Source of the DNA: JABWBD01 sp040768665 | GTDB lineage: Bacteria; Planctomycetota; Planctomycetia; Pirellulales; Thermoguttaceae | Assembly (NCBI GenBank): GCA_040768665.1 | Contig: JAXGMN010000052.1 | Span: forward strand, 1 to 64,000 | Direction: 5' to 3' | DNA: 64,000 bases | Part shown: positions 27,130 to 35,189 of the stretch, piece after piece | Layout of the letters: the number at the start of each line of letters is the position of its first letter | Position numbering within the stretch: position 1 is the first letter of the stretch | The notes under the pieces: generated by a model | Told to the model about the DNA's origin: nothing | Databases searched by the model: none | What the model saw: the letters and a program-made list of their open reading frames with translations, nothing else | Made by a program: the position numbers and the translations under genes

Positions 27130-27296
27130 CGTCGGAACGATTCCGACGACGAACACAATTCCAGACTGGGTGCCTCAGGCCGGTCCGCCGCCCCCAAGCA
27201 CTCGCAGAAGGTCGGGTATCCGAAAAGCCTGCCTCGCGCAGGTATTAAGAAGAGCCCGCCAGCGACCCTCCGGGGTCCCTGGCGGGCTTTTTTTTT
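27130..27296 (+). ncRNA. Candidate leader or small RNA, element R
   Basis: A transcript of about 167 nt is predicted between the promoter at 27095 and the terminator at 27254-27296, in front of the capsid operon. It starts with an 8 bp hairpin. It then carries CGGGTATCC, GAAAAGCCT, a CCTGC/GCAGG mini-hairpin, GGTATT and GAGCCCGCC, matching element L block by block. The CGGGT block can pair with the CCCG of the terminator's 5' arm, which would allow antitermination. No coding potential is seen. Confidence 0.5.
27254..27296 (+). terminator. Intrinsic terminator in front of the capsid operon
   Basis: GCCCGCCAG (27254-27262) pairs with CTGGCGGGC (27279-27287) around an inner hairpin, followed by nine T residues. 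It lies about 95 bases before the first gene of the operon, the position expected of an attenuator. Confidence 0.9.
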
Positions 27297-27299
27297 GCC

Positions 27300-27343
27300 A
27301 CCAGCCCGGCTGCTCCCATCACGCAGCCCGGCAGCCGGGCTGG
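27300..27343. repeat. AGCCCGGCTGC hairpin, copy 1
   Basis: ACCAGCCCGGCTGC and GCAGCCGGGCTGGT form a 14 bp stem with a 16-base loop. The same palindrome core recurs at 30.12, 31.20, 37.62 and 39.56 kb. Confidence 0.85.
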
Positions 27344-27390
27344 TTGAACAACCAAACACCTATTTTCCCTGACCCTCAAGGAGAACCACC

Positions 27391-28299
27391 ATGCAACAAC
27401 TCCAGGAATTCGTCGACTCGCGAGGCATCGAGGTGCGGGTCCAGCGGGAACCCGCGATCCTCCAGGGGGTGAAAATCCTCGGCCTCCGATCGCGGAACGG
27501 CCGTACCTACACTCCCGAGGCCCTGGCCAAGGCGGTCGGCCTCTACGAAGGGGCCAAGGTCAACGTCAACCATCCCAAGGGCGACCCATCCGGACCGCGC
27601 GACTACCAGGACCGCATCGGCGTCATCCGCAACGTGGCGGTCCGGCCCGGCGAAGGCCTCTTCGCCGACTTCCACTTCAATCCCAAACACACCCTGGCCG
27701 AGCAGCTCCTCTGGGACGCCGAGCACGCCCCGGAAAATGTCGGCTTTTCCCACAGCGTCCAGGCCCGCCTCGTCCGCCGCGGCGACGAAACGGTCGTGGA
27801 AGACATCCTACGGGTGCAGAGCGTCGATCTTGTCGCCGACCCGGCCACCACCAGCGGTCTGTTCGAGGCATCTTCCGCCTCCGCGCCCGAAGCCGCCGCG
27901 GACGACCTCTTCTCGACCCTCACCGCCGAGCGGCTCAAGCAACGGCGCCCCGATCTCGTCGAGCAATTCGTTCTCGAATCCACGGCCCGACTCCAGGCCG
28001 AGCTCGAAGATCTCCGCGCCGCCGAGGTCCGCCGTCAGCGGCGCGACCGAGTCCGGCAGCTTCTCCGCGAGTTCGACCTGCCCGATCCCGACACCGACGA
28101 CCCGTGGGCGAAGACCGTCGTCAGCGACCGCTTCCTCGAGCAGCTCCTTTCCGCCCCCGACGACGAGTCGATCCGCGACCTTCTCGAAGAGCGTGCCCGA
28201 CTCATCGCCCCCACCCGCCCACCACCCCAATCCCGCGACCAGCACCAACTCCACGCCACCACGCTCGACGCCAAAACCTTCACCGACGCAATCACATGA
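27391..28299 (+). CDS. Phage-type prohead protease with scaffold tail
   Basis: 302 residues; AAGGAG lies 7 bases before the ATG. Residues 20-160 resemble caudovirus prohead proteases: VNVNHPKGD (candidate His61), NVGFSHSVQARL (candidate Ser120 or Ser122) and ILRVQSVDLVADPATTSGLF. These enzymes cleave the scaffold and capsid proteins during head maturation. Residues 165-302 are helical and highly charged, as in protease-scaffold fusions. It heads an operon with cement and capsid genes. The cluster has no terminase or portal upstream; a repeat, a leader RNA and a metabolic gene lie there instead. Confidence 0.8.
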   Translation: MQQLQEFVDSRGIEVRVQREPAILQGVKILGLRSRNGRTYTPEALAKAVGLYEGAKVNVNHPKGDPSGPRDYQDRIGVIRNVAVRPGEGLFADFHFNPKHTLAEQLLWDAEHAPENVGFSHSVQARLVRRGDETVVEDILRVQSVDLVADPATTSGLFEASSASAPEAAADDLFSTLTAERLKQRRPDLVEQFVLESTARLQAELEDLRAAEVRRQRRDRVRQLLREFDLPDPDTDDPWAKTVVSDRFLEQLLSAPDDESIRDLLEERARLIAPTRPPPQSRDQHQLHATTLDAKTFTDAIT

Positions 28300-28403
28300 G
28301 AATGACAAATGACGAATGACCAATGACGAATGACCAATGACCAACAACTGACCACTGACCACTAACCACTAACCACTAACCACTTCTCCCAAGGACCCCA
28401 CCC
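28300..28403. repeat. Low-complexity spacer, TGACGAATGACCAATGAC type
   Basis: AATGAC/GAATGACC units and then ACTAACCACTAACC units fill the gap between the protease and cement genes. It resembles the text-like spacers at 19.3, 31.25 and 32.4 kb. Confidence 0.85.
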
Positions 28404-28889
28404 ATGTCCGACAAAATGCGATGGCGTTATGGCGACACCAACCCGGTCGTTGCCGCGGTCGATGCCGAGACGGTCATCGAGATCGGCGACCTGGTCTACC
28501 AGGACGCCGACGATGCCAAGCCCGCCGCCCTGCTGCCCGACCAGGGCAACCAGGCGGCCAACCAGGATCTCTTCACCTTCGATTTCCTCGGCGTCGCCAT
28601 GCAGCGGAGCCGGGCCGGCGTGGCCGATTCGATCCGCGTGGCCACTACCGGCGTCTTCGAGCTCGACTGTCCCGGCGGCACCTTCGAGCTCGGCGATCTG
28701 GTCGGCGCCAACGAGAATTCCGCCGGCACCGCGCTGGTCAACCAGCAGGTCACGAAGGTCGATGCCGCCCGCTATGCCATCGGCCGGGTCGCCAAGCGCG
28801 TCCCCCACGCCGCCACGACCGTGCTGGTCGATATCCGATCGACCGTCATGACCGGCGGAGTCCAGACCGCCAGCCTCAGCGGCGCCTGA
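28404..28889 (+). CDS. Probable capsid cement/decoration protein (DUF2190-like)
   Basis: 161 residues, with AAGGA upstream. The sequence is beta-rich and Ala/Asp/Val-rich, with VVAAVDAETVIEIGDLVYQD near the N-terminus and GTFELGDLVGANE later, a pattern like the DUF2190/head-decoration proteins that sit between protease and capsid genes. Position between the prohead protease and the major capsid protein supports this. Assignment rests on pattern and gene order. Confidence 0.6.
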   Translation: MSDKMRWRYGDTNPVVAAVDAETVIEIGDLVYQDADDAKPAALLPDQGNQAANQDLFTFDFLGVAMQRSRAGVADSIRVATTGVFELDCPGGTFELGDLVGANENSAGTALVNQQVTKVDAARYAIGRVAKRVPHAATTVLVDIRSTVMTGGVQTASLSGA

Positions 28890-28930
28890 ACCCAGTTCCC
28901 AACGCAACAACCAATGAAAGGACCTCTTCC

Positions 28931-30115
28931 ATGAAAACCATCAAGTATCGCGAACTTCGCCGCCGCTACGAGCTCGACGGGCCGGACAAGACGGTGAAGC
29001 ATCTCTCCGAAGCCCTTGCCGAAGGCCACCTGCGGCCCGAGGACTTCAGTCTCCGCGACCTCGCCGAAAGCCTCGTGCCCGACGGCCACCAGTGGGTCCG
29101 CATGCTCGACCCGCGCTCTTCCGGCGGCGTCAGCGTGCTGGAGGCCGGCGAGGGCGTCGACGTCACCGCCTTCCTCAACGTGGCCGGCCAGATCGTCTAC
29201 TCGAAGATCCTGGAAGCCTACAACCAGGAGGCGTTCGTCGTCTCCCGGCTCGTCGACGTGATCCCCACGCGGCTCGACGGCGAGCGGATCCCGGGCATCG
29301 GCCGGATCAAGGACGAAGTGACCGAGGTCCATCCCGGCATGCCCTACCCGAACGTCGGCTTCGGCGAAGACTACATCGAGACTCCCTTGACCAGCAAGCA
29401 CGGCCTGATCGTGCCGGTCACCAAGGAGGCGATCTTCTTCGACCGCACCAACCTCGTCCTCAGCCGCGCGGCCGAGGTCGGCGAGGTGCTCGGCTTGAAC
29501 CGCGAAAAGCGGCTCATCGACCTCATCCTCGGCGTCGCCAACAACTACAAGTGGAAGGGCGCCTCGTACGACACCTACTACGCCGCCGGCGACGGCGGCC
29601 CCTGGGTGAACGTGCTCGAGGACAACGAGTTGGTCGACTGGACCGACGTCGACGCCGCCGAGCAGCTCTTTGCCGACATCCTCGATCCGAACACGGGCGA
29701 GCCGGTCCTCATTCGGCCGACAACGGCGCTGGTCATGCCCGCCTATCGCCACGCGGCCAACCGCGTCTTCCGCGCCACGGAGATCGCCTACGCCGCGGCC
29801 GGTTCACCCACCACGACGACCGCGGCCAATCCGCTTACCGGCTATCGCCTCGTCGACAGCCGGCTCGTCTACCGCCGCGTGATCGCCTCCGGCGTCGCCG
29901 CCGACGAAGCCCGGCAGTGGTGGTTCCTCGGCGACTTCCGCCGCGCGTTCGCCTACATGGAGAACTGGCCGCTCACCGTCACCCAGTCTCCGCCGGGCAG
30001 CGAAGCCGACTTCAACCAGGACGTCCTGGTCCGCTTCAAAGCCAGCGAGCGCGGCGCTGCCGCCGTTCTCAACCCCCGTTACGTCGTCAAGTGCACCGGC
30101 GCCACAAGCGCCTGA
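28931..30115 (+). CDS. Phage major capsid protein (HK97-fold type)
   Basis: 394 residues from ATG 28931 with AAAGGA 9 bases upstream. The N-terminal helical part (about 1-60) is followed by a long alpha/beta region with YSKILEAYNQEAFVVSRLVD, VTKEAIFFDRTNLVLSRAAE and a Thr/Ala-rich loop (AGSPTTTTAANPLTG). The C-terminal part has WWFLGDFRRAFAYMENWPL and VRFKASERGAAAVLNPRYVV, typical of capsid axial domains. It assembles the icosahedral shell. Length and place fit the family; there is no obvious maturation site. Confidence 0.78.
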   Translation: MKTIKYRELRRRYELDGPDKTVKHLSEALAEGHLRPEDFSLRDLAESLVPDGHQWVRMLDPRSSGGVSVLEAGEGVDVTAFLNVAGQIVYSKILEAYNQEAFVVSRLVDVIPTRLDGERIPGIGRIKDEVTEVHPGMPYPNVGFGEDYIETPLTSKHGLIVPVTKEAIFFDRTNLVLSRAAEVGEVLGLNREKRLIDLILGVANNYKWKGASYDTYYAAGDGGPWVNVLEDNELVDWTDVDAAEQLFADILDPNTGEPVLIRPTTALVMPAYRHAANRVFRATEIAYAAAGSPTTTTAANPLTGYRLVDSRLVYRRVIASGVAADEARQWWFLGDFRRAFAYMENWPLTVTQSPPGSEADFNQDVLVRFKASERGAAAVLNPRYVVKCTGATSA

Positions 30116-30314
30116 TTCCCAACCGTCCAGCCCGGCTGCTACCATCCGCCCCCTTCCGGCCCACCCACGGCCCCATGGCGAGCAGCCGGGCTCCTATCGC
30201 CACAGATCCCTGCCAGCTCGTCCCAGACCCCTGCCAGCTCGTCTGGCAGGTGAACAAGGTTTCCCCAGCTAGTCCGACAGCCCCCGAACTCCAACAAGAC
30301 CCCTGCCAGCTCCC
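30116..30314. repeat. Repeat-bearing spacer inside the capsid operon
   Basis: CAGCCCGGCTGCT at 30128 pairs with AGCAGCCGGGCT near 30182. From 30204 there are three CCCTGCCAGCTC motifs, including CTGCCAGCTCGTCTGGCAGG, which is the hairpin of the 69 bp repeat in reverse orientation. The spacer therefore joins two repeat families. Confidence 0.82.
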
Positions 30315-30530
30315 ATGCCCACCGACGCCCAACAAATCGCCGCCATCAAATCCCAAACCCTGGCAGTCCTTGCGCAACTCACCGCCAGTCCCAAGCCCAC
30401 CTACTACATCGACGGCCAGACCGTCGCCTGGAACGAGTATCTCGTTCGTTTGCGTGCGACGGTCGACTGGTGCGACCGCAAGCTTGCCGGTGAAGAGCCC
30501 TTTGAAATCCACTCGCGAGCAGTCACCTGA
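30315..30530 (+). CDS. Small conserved protein of the capsid operon
   Basis: 71 residues. It is one helix, then PTYYIDGQTVAWNEYLVRLR and DWCDRKLAGEEPFEI. Its stop overlaps the next start (TGATG), so the two are translationally coupled. It lies where head-tail connector genes stand in phages. I do not recognise a named family and the function is unknown. No clear ribosome binding site is visible, because the repeat runs up to the start codon. Confidence 0.6.
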   Translation: MPTDAQQIAAIKSQTLAVLAQLTASPKPTYYIDGQTVAWNEYLVRLRATVDWCDRKLAGEEPFEIHSRAVT

Positions 30531-31171
30531 TGACCATCCCCTTCGACCCCGCCGGCGACTTCGCCCGCGTCACCGACGGTCTTATGCCCGTAATCGTCCA
30601 GCGCCCCGGCGCCGCGGCCGCCCTCTGCGTCGACCACGCCCTCTGCCGCGCGATCCGCACGCGCGAGGCCGAGCCCTCCGGCGGTCATTACACCGCGGCC
30701 AACGTCATCTGGTACTTGCCCGCCGCAGAGTTGCCCGGAGGCATAACGCCCGCCGACATCCTGATCGACCAGTCCGCTCGGCGCTGGACCGTCCTCGACG
30801 TCCAATCCACTGCGCTGAGAACCTGCTGGCGTTGCGTCTGCCGCGTGCTCTCGATCACCGAAGAGCTCGACCAACAGATCGCGATCGAAAAGGCCGAATA
30901 CCACAAATCGCCCGGCGGCGCCGAACAGCCCGTCTGGCACACGTGGCGCGCCGCCGTCCGCGCACACATCCAGCCGATCGCCGCCGCCTCGACGCACGAA
31001 GCCGACCGCGACGCGACCGCCGCCCGTTTCATCATCTACTGCCGGGAGAACCTTTCTCTGGACCACACCCACCGCATCCGCGGCCCCGACGGTGCACTCT
31101 ACCGCATCCTCGCCTGCCGCAAATCAGATCGGATTGACGCCCTCACGGAAATCGACGTGACACGACTCTAG
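30530..31171 (+). CDS. Putative head-tail connector / head closure protein
   Basis: 213 residues, coupled to the preceding gene by a one-base overlap. Near the C-terminus HTHRIRGPDGALYRILACRK resembles the beta-barrel of SPP1 gp16-type head closure proteins. The N-terminal half (residues 1-95) is a separate domain with PADILIDQSARRWTVLDV, itself barrel-like, so two neck-type domains may be fused. Assignment is from this weak pattern and from gene order. Confidence 0.5.
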   Translation: MTIPFDPAGDFARVTDGLMPVIVQRPGAAAALCVDHALCRAIRTREAEPSGGHYTAANVIWYLPAAELPGGITPADILIDQSARRWTVLDVQSTALRTCWRCVCRVLSITEELDQQIAIEKAEYHKSPGGAEQPVWHTWRAAVRAHIQPIAAASTHEADRDATAARFIIYCRENLSLDHTHRIRGPDGALYRILACRKSDRIDALTEIDVTRL

Positions 31172-31200
31172 CAATCCCAACGGCGCCGGGAGTCTGCCCC

Positions 31201-31234
31201 ATCAGCCCGGCTGCTCGGAAGCAGCCGGGCTGAT
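31201..31234. repeat. AGCCCGGCTGCT hairpin, copy in the capsid operon
   Basis: ATCAGCCCGGCTGCT and AGCAGCCGGGCTGAT form a perfect 15 bp stem with the loop CGGA. It sits between the connector gene and the next small gene and is followed by a CCTCAACCC/CCTCACCCC low-complexity tract up to 31292. It could attenuate transcription, but lacks a T run. Confidence 0.88.
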
Positions 31235-31292
31235 CAGGCTGGCACTCAACCCTCATCCCTCCAACCTCCAACCCTCACGCCTCACCCCTCCC

Positions 31293-31697
31293 ATGACCCT
31301 CGAACAATCCATTCACCACCGCTGGGCCGCCTCATCCGAGCTCAACGCCCTCCTCTCCTCCGACCGTTTCTTCACCGGCCGCAGTCTCTCGACCGCCGCC
31401 CCCTACGCGACGCTCGCCCGCGAGCGCACTCGCCCGCTCAGCCACACCAACTCCGGCCGCTTCGAAGAAACCCTCCTTCGCATCCACCTCTGGCACCCCG
31501 ACCACGACCTGGGCCAAACGATCGCCGACCATATCGAAGCCGTCTTCGACGGCTGTGCGCTCGACCTCGGCCCCCAAGTCCGCCTCACGAGCATCCGCTG
31601 CACCGAGCGATCCAATCGCCGGCACGACGACGGCCTCTGGCAATTCACGCTCCGCTTCACCGCCCGTCTCTTCCAGAGCAAGGACCATCTCCTATGA
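31293..31697 (+). CDS. Putative tail terminator/completion protein (DUF3168-like)
   Basis: 134 residues. Alternating alpha/beta pattern: an N-terminal helix (LEQSIHHRWAASSELNALLS), RFEETLLRIHLWHPDHDLGQ, IADHIEAVFDG and the final strand LWQFTLRFTARLFQ. This is the profile of DUF3168/lambda gpU-like tail completion proteins. The stop (31695-31697) overlaps the repeated start-codon segment at 31694. Family assignment is tentative. Confidence 0.55.
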   Translation: MTLEQSIHHRWAASSELNALLSSDRFFTGRSLSTAAPYATLARERTRPLSHTNSGRFEETLLRIHLWHPDHDLGQTIADHIEAVFDGCALDLGPQVRLTSIRCTERSNRRHDDGLWQFTLRFTARLFQSKDHLL

Positions 31698-31832
31698 CCA
31701 CCCATCTGGATGAAAAAGGGGACTGGCTCCGCAAGACCTGCAAGTTCGCTCCGGCAACCCGCGACTACTTGCGGTGCCTGTCCCCTTTTTCATCCAGGCC
31801 AACGAGGAACCCCACCCATGACCACCCATCTG
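31694..31832. mobile_element. REPIN-like insertion bracketed by a 15 bp direct repeat
   Basis: ATGACCACCCATCTG occurs at 31694-31708 and again at 31818-31832, where it is the start of the next gene. Between them, GGATGAAAAAGGGGACTGGC at one end and its matching GCCTGTCCCCTTTTTCATCC at the other form an 88 bp inverted element of the GGGGACTGGCTC family. The arrangement looks like insertion with a duplicated target, although the 20 extra bases before 31818 blur the right boundary. Confidence 0.75.
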
Positions 31833-32357
31833 CAAAGCACGATCGAGGCCCATCTCGGCTGGACTTGGCGCGACGCCCTCGGCGACGCCGTCGTTGTCGA
31901 CAGCAACCGCCTCGCCTACCGGCGTGACCTCCCCGATGGCGACGTGCTCGGCAAGGCCGATGCCATCTGGCACTCCCACGGCAACGTCCTCGCTGCCGGC
32001 GAAAATCTCCTCCTCCAGCTCGATGCCCTCGAGCAATCACTCTTCGGCGCCACATTCCCGATCGCTCTCGACCGAGTGAAAGCCATCCTGATCACCAACC
32101 GCAACTCGGCCGGCGCCGCTTGCCTCTCCGTGGGCGGCGCAGTCGCCGACGAGTGGAGCGAGCCGTTCGGCATGTTCGGCGACACGGTCAAAGTGATGCC
32201 CGGCAGCCCCTTGCTGCTAGCCAACGTCCTGGACGGCTGGCCCGTCCTTCCCTCCGCCGCCACCCTTCAAATCACGGCAACGGACGGCGAAGTCGCATTC
32301 GACATCGCCATTCTCGGAACGCTCCAGAAAACCCCGCCGACCTCCGGCGTCGGATAG
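31818..32357 (+). CDS. Unknown protein of the capsid/tail operon
   Basis: 179 residues from ATG 31818; the frame remains open upstream through the REPIN-like element, but that part is not protein-like. Features: WTWRDALGDAVVVDSNRLAY near the N-terminus, a long beta-rich middle (AILITNRNSAGAACLSVGGA) and a strand-rich end. The pattern could fit a tail-tube or ornament protein. I do not recognise the family and infer a structural role only from its place. Confidence 0.65.
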   Translation: MTTHLQSTIEAHLGWTWRDALGDAVVVDSNRLAYRRDLPDGDVLGKADAIWHSHGNVLAAGENLLLQLDALEQSLFGATFPIALDRVKAILITNRNSAGAACLSVGGAVADEWSEPFGMFGDTVKVMPGSPLLLANVLDGWPVLPSAATLQITATDGEVAFDIAILGTLQKTPPTSGVG

Positions 32358-32466
32358 CTGAGAGCGGAGGGTCGAGAGCCAAAGTCGACGGCTCCACACT
32401 CCCTTTGCGCGAACTTTCGACCCTTCCTTTTCCTCTGTCCCTCACCCCTCACCCCTCAACCCTCCC
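32358..32466. repeat. Low-complexity spacer, GAGAGCC/CCTCACCCC type
   Basis: AGAGCGGAGGGTCGAGAGCC and later CTCACCCCTCACCCCTCAAC make up this gap. The same wording occurs at 17.2, 20.9, 22.4, 31.25 and 34.4 kb. Confidence 0.85.
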
Positions 32467-33309
32467 ATGTCCACTCCCTTCCAAGAACTCGCCGGCTCCC
32501 CGATCGAACACTACGACCTCGACGGCTTCCGTGCCGAGCGCCAATTCATCATCGCCTGGACCGACCGCGACGCCTTCGCCGCCGACGTGCTCGGCCTGGC
32601 CCTTGAGCACGGCGGGCGGACCTGGGCGACCTACCCGGGCAAGTCCTCGGTCTTCGCCGTCCGTCTCCGCTTCGAGCCGTTCGATCCGGGCAGCCTCGAC
32701 CTGCAGCAGTTCTCCGATTTCACCGGCGATCTCAACGGCTACACGTCCGGCTTCGCCAAGGCGACGATCGAGTACCGCACAATCCCTCCCCGCGATCGGC
32801 CCGACGGTCCGGAAAACGAAACGGGCACGCAGCTCACCTACCGCATGGCGTATTCCGCAATGGAGGAGCCGATCACGCCCCGCGGCTGGTTCTGGTCCGA
32901 CAACCTCGCCGCCGCGCCCGACGACCTCCAGCTCGTCAAAGTCATTCCCGCGACGGAGCATCGCCTCACGTGGCACCAGGTGATCAACCCGCCCTGGGAC
33001 GCAATCCGTCAGCTCCAGGGCACGGTGAACGCCGTGGAGATGCTCGGCTGCCCGCCGGGCACGCTTCTCTTCGTCGGCGCCGAGGCAAATAAGCTCTTTC
33101 GCGCCACGTTCGACGCCGGCGCATCGGAGTTCTGCTGGCAGATCGCCTATCTCTTCCGCGAGAAGGCGATCAAGCAGGGCTCGCAAGTCTTCGGATGGAA
33201 CCATGCCTATCGCGACGATCCGCCCGGTTGGACTCAGCTCACCAACGGCACCGGTCCGCTCTACGACGCATCCGACTTTACCTCTTTGTTCCAATCGGCA
33301 ACCCCATGA
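32467..33309 (+). CDS. Unknown protein of the capsid/tail operon
   Basis: 280 residues with alternating strands: FQELAGSPIEHYDLDGFRAE, RQFIIAWTDRDAFAADVLG, and QVFGWNHAYRDDPPGWTQL near the C-terminus. Its stop and the next start overlap as ATGA. It may be a tail or baseplate component, given its place after the tail completion-like gene; no named family is recognised. Confidence 0.65.
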   Translation: MSTPFQELAGSPIEHYDLDGFRAERQFIIAWTDRDAFAADVLGLALEHGGRTWATYPGKSSVFAVRLRFEPFDPGSLDLQQFSDFTGDLNGYTSGFAKATIEYRTIPPRDRPDGPENETGTQLTYRMAYSAMEEPITPRGWFWSDNLAAAPDDLQLVKVIPATEHRLTWHQVINPPWDAIRQLQGTVNAVEMLGCPPGTLLFVGAEANKLFRATFDAGASEFCWQIAYLFREKAIKQGSQVFGWNHAYRDDPPGWTQLTNGTGPLYDASDFTSLFQSATP

Positions 33310-35189
33310 CCGTGCCCCTCTTCCTCCTCGGCTTTCCCAACGACCTCGGCGGGGCCAATACCGAGTCCTGGCACACGCTCCGCCTCTGGCGGCAATACGG
33401 TCTCGACGTCACCGTGATCCCAACCTGGCAGCCCGATCCTTTCTGGACCCTCCGACTTCAATCCGCCGGCTGCCGCGTCGCCTCGCCGACTCCCGGCCGA
33501 CTCGCCGAAGTCCCCGACCTTCCCGGCGCTACAGTCGTCTCCTTCTGCAACTCGCGATTCCTCCGCCATGCCGACAAGTTCCGAAAGCTCGGCTGCCGAA
33601 TCGTTTGGGTGAACTGCATGACCTGGCTCTCCGCCGAGGAAAGGCTATTCTCCCGCCGCCACGGACCTTTCGACGCCTATGTCTTCCAGAGCCGCTACCA
33701 ACGCTCACAGCTCCTGCCTCAGCTCCGCCGCTACGGCGTCCAGGACCGCCAGTGCCATCTGATCCACGGCGCATTCTGGCCCGACGATTATCCCTTCCGC
33801 CCTCGCCCCCATTTGCCAGGTACTCATCTTGTGATCGGCCGCATCAGTCGCCCCTCGCCCGACAAATTCGCTGCCGACACCTGGTCGGTCTACGGCAGCG
33901 TCCGCCATCCGATCCGGGCGCGAGTGCTCGGCTGGGACCCGGCGGTCGAAGACAAGCTCGGCCGCCCTCCTCGCTGGGCCGAATGCCTTCTGCCCGGTTC
34001 CGAGCCGCCCGCCAACTTCTATGCCTCACTTCACGTGATGGTCCAGCTCAGCGGAGGCGCCGAAGAGAACTGGCCCCGCTCCGCACTCGAAGCCATGTCT
34101 GCCGGCGTGCCCATCATCGCCGAGAACCGCTGGGGCTGGCGCGAGATGATCCGCCACGGCGAAACCGGCTTCCTCTGCGACACCCGCGACGAGATCGTCC
34201 GCACCATCGAACGCCTTGCCTCAGACGAACGGCTCCGCCTCGCCATCGCCCACTCCGCTCGCAACCGCCTCCTCCAACAGCTCGCCGCCCCCCAGACAAT
34301 CGCAACCGCCTGGCGCCACATCCTTCGCCCCGTTCACCAGCTAGCCAAGCCGCAAACCATCCCAAGCAGTGTCTCGCCGCCATACTCGACGCTCCCCCAC
34401 CGAACCACCCATCCAACTCCCTCAACCCTTCCCTCCCCTCTGGCTCTCAACTCTCAACCCTCGGCTCTCAACTCAAAAATCGCTGCCGTCTGCTGCACCT
34501 ATCGCCGCCCAAGACAACTCGGCCATCTCATCCAGTGTTTCCTCAAACAAGACTACCCGCGGTCCCGGCGCGAGCTGGTCATCCTCGACGACGCCGGCCA
34601 GTACGACGATCAACAAGGCGATGGCTGGCGGCTCGTCTCGGTCCCCGAGCGCTACCCGACTCTCGGCGAAAAGCGCAACGCCGCCGCGGCTCTCGTCTCT
34701 GCCGACGTCGATGCCCTGGCCGTCTGGGACGACGACGATCTCTACCTGCCCTGGGCGCTCCGCGCCTCGGTGGCCGCTCTCTCGCAAGCCCCCTGGTCGC
34801 GTCCCGGCCTCGTGCTTCACCAGCAACCCGGCGGCGCCCTGCGCCGGCACAAAACCGGCGGACTCTTCCACGGCGGTTGGGCTTACTCGCGCGACGTGTT
34901 CAATCGCCTCGGCGGCTACGCCCCGATGAACAATGGCGAAGACCAGCAGTTCGCCCGCCGCATGATCGAAGCCGGCGTCCGATGGGCCGACCCGGTCGAA
35001 CTCGGCTTCCAGCCGTTCTACATCTACCGCCTCAACGAATCCGCCGGCTATCACCTCTCCAACCTCGGCCCGCAGGGCTACGAAAAGCTTGCCGCCACGC
35101 CGCACGAGCGCAGCCAATTGGTCATCGCCTGGCCTCGCGACTACACCCGTCCCCGCATCTTGCCCGGCATCCACGAAAGGGTCTTCTGA
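33306..35189 (+). CDS. Bifunctional glycosyltransferase (GT4 plus GT2) in the capsid operon
   Basis: 627 residues from ATG 33306 (4-base overlap with the previous gene). Residues 1-350 are GT4/GT-B: FLLGFPNDLGGANTESWHTL, VIGRISRPSPDKF and the donor-site block SALEAMSAGVPIIAENRWGW with GETGFLCD. Residues about 392-627 are GT2/GT-A: AVCCTYRRPRQLGHLIQCFL, LVILDDAG, LGEKRNAAAALV and the metal motif WDDDDLYLPW. Residues about 355-391 are a Ser/Thr/Pro linker encoded by CTCAACTCTCAACCC-like low-complexity DNA. Virion glycosylation is the simplest reading of its place, but a cell-surface role is possible. Confidence 0.85.
   Translation: MTVPLFLLGFPNDLGGANTESWHTLRLWRQYGLDVTVIPTWQPDPFWTLRLQSAGCRVASPTPGRLAEVPDLPGATVVSFCNSRFLRHADKFRKLGCRIVWVNCMTWLSAEERLFSRRHGPFDAYVFQSRYQRSQLLPQLRRYGVQDRQCHLIHGAFWPDDYPFRPRPHLPGTHLVIGRISRPSPDKFAADTWSVYGSVRHPIRARVLGWDPAVEDKLGRPPRWAECLLPGSEPPANFYASLHVMVQLSGGAEENWPRSALEAMSAGVPIIAENRWGWREMIRHGETGFLCDTRDEIVRTIERLASDERLRLAIAHSARNRLLQQLAAPQTIATAWRHILRPVHQLAKPQTIPSSVSPPYSTLPHRTTHPTPSTLPSPLALNSQPSALNSKIAAVCCTYRRPRQLGHLIQCFLKQDYPRSRRELVILDDAGQYDDQQGDGWRLVSVPERYPTLGEKRNAAAALVSADVDALAVWDDDDLYLPWALRASVAALSQAPWSRPGLVLHQQPGGALRRHKTGGLFHGGWAYSRDVFNRLGGYAPMNNGEDQQFARRMIEAGVRWADPVELGFQPFYIYRLNESAGYHLSNLGPQGYEKLAATPHERSQLVIAWPRDYTRPRILPGIHERVF

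Noticed and set aside
23161..27296. Assigning elements L and R to a known riboswitch, 6S, SRP or RNase P RNA
   Set aside because: No diagnostic motif of those classes is present; only a terminator and short shared blocks are seen.
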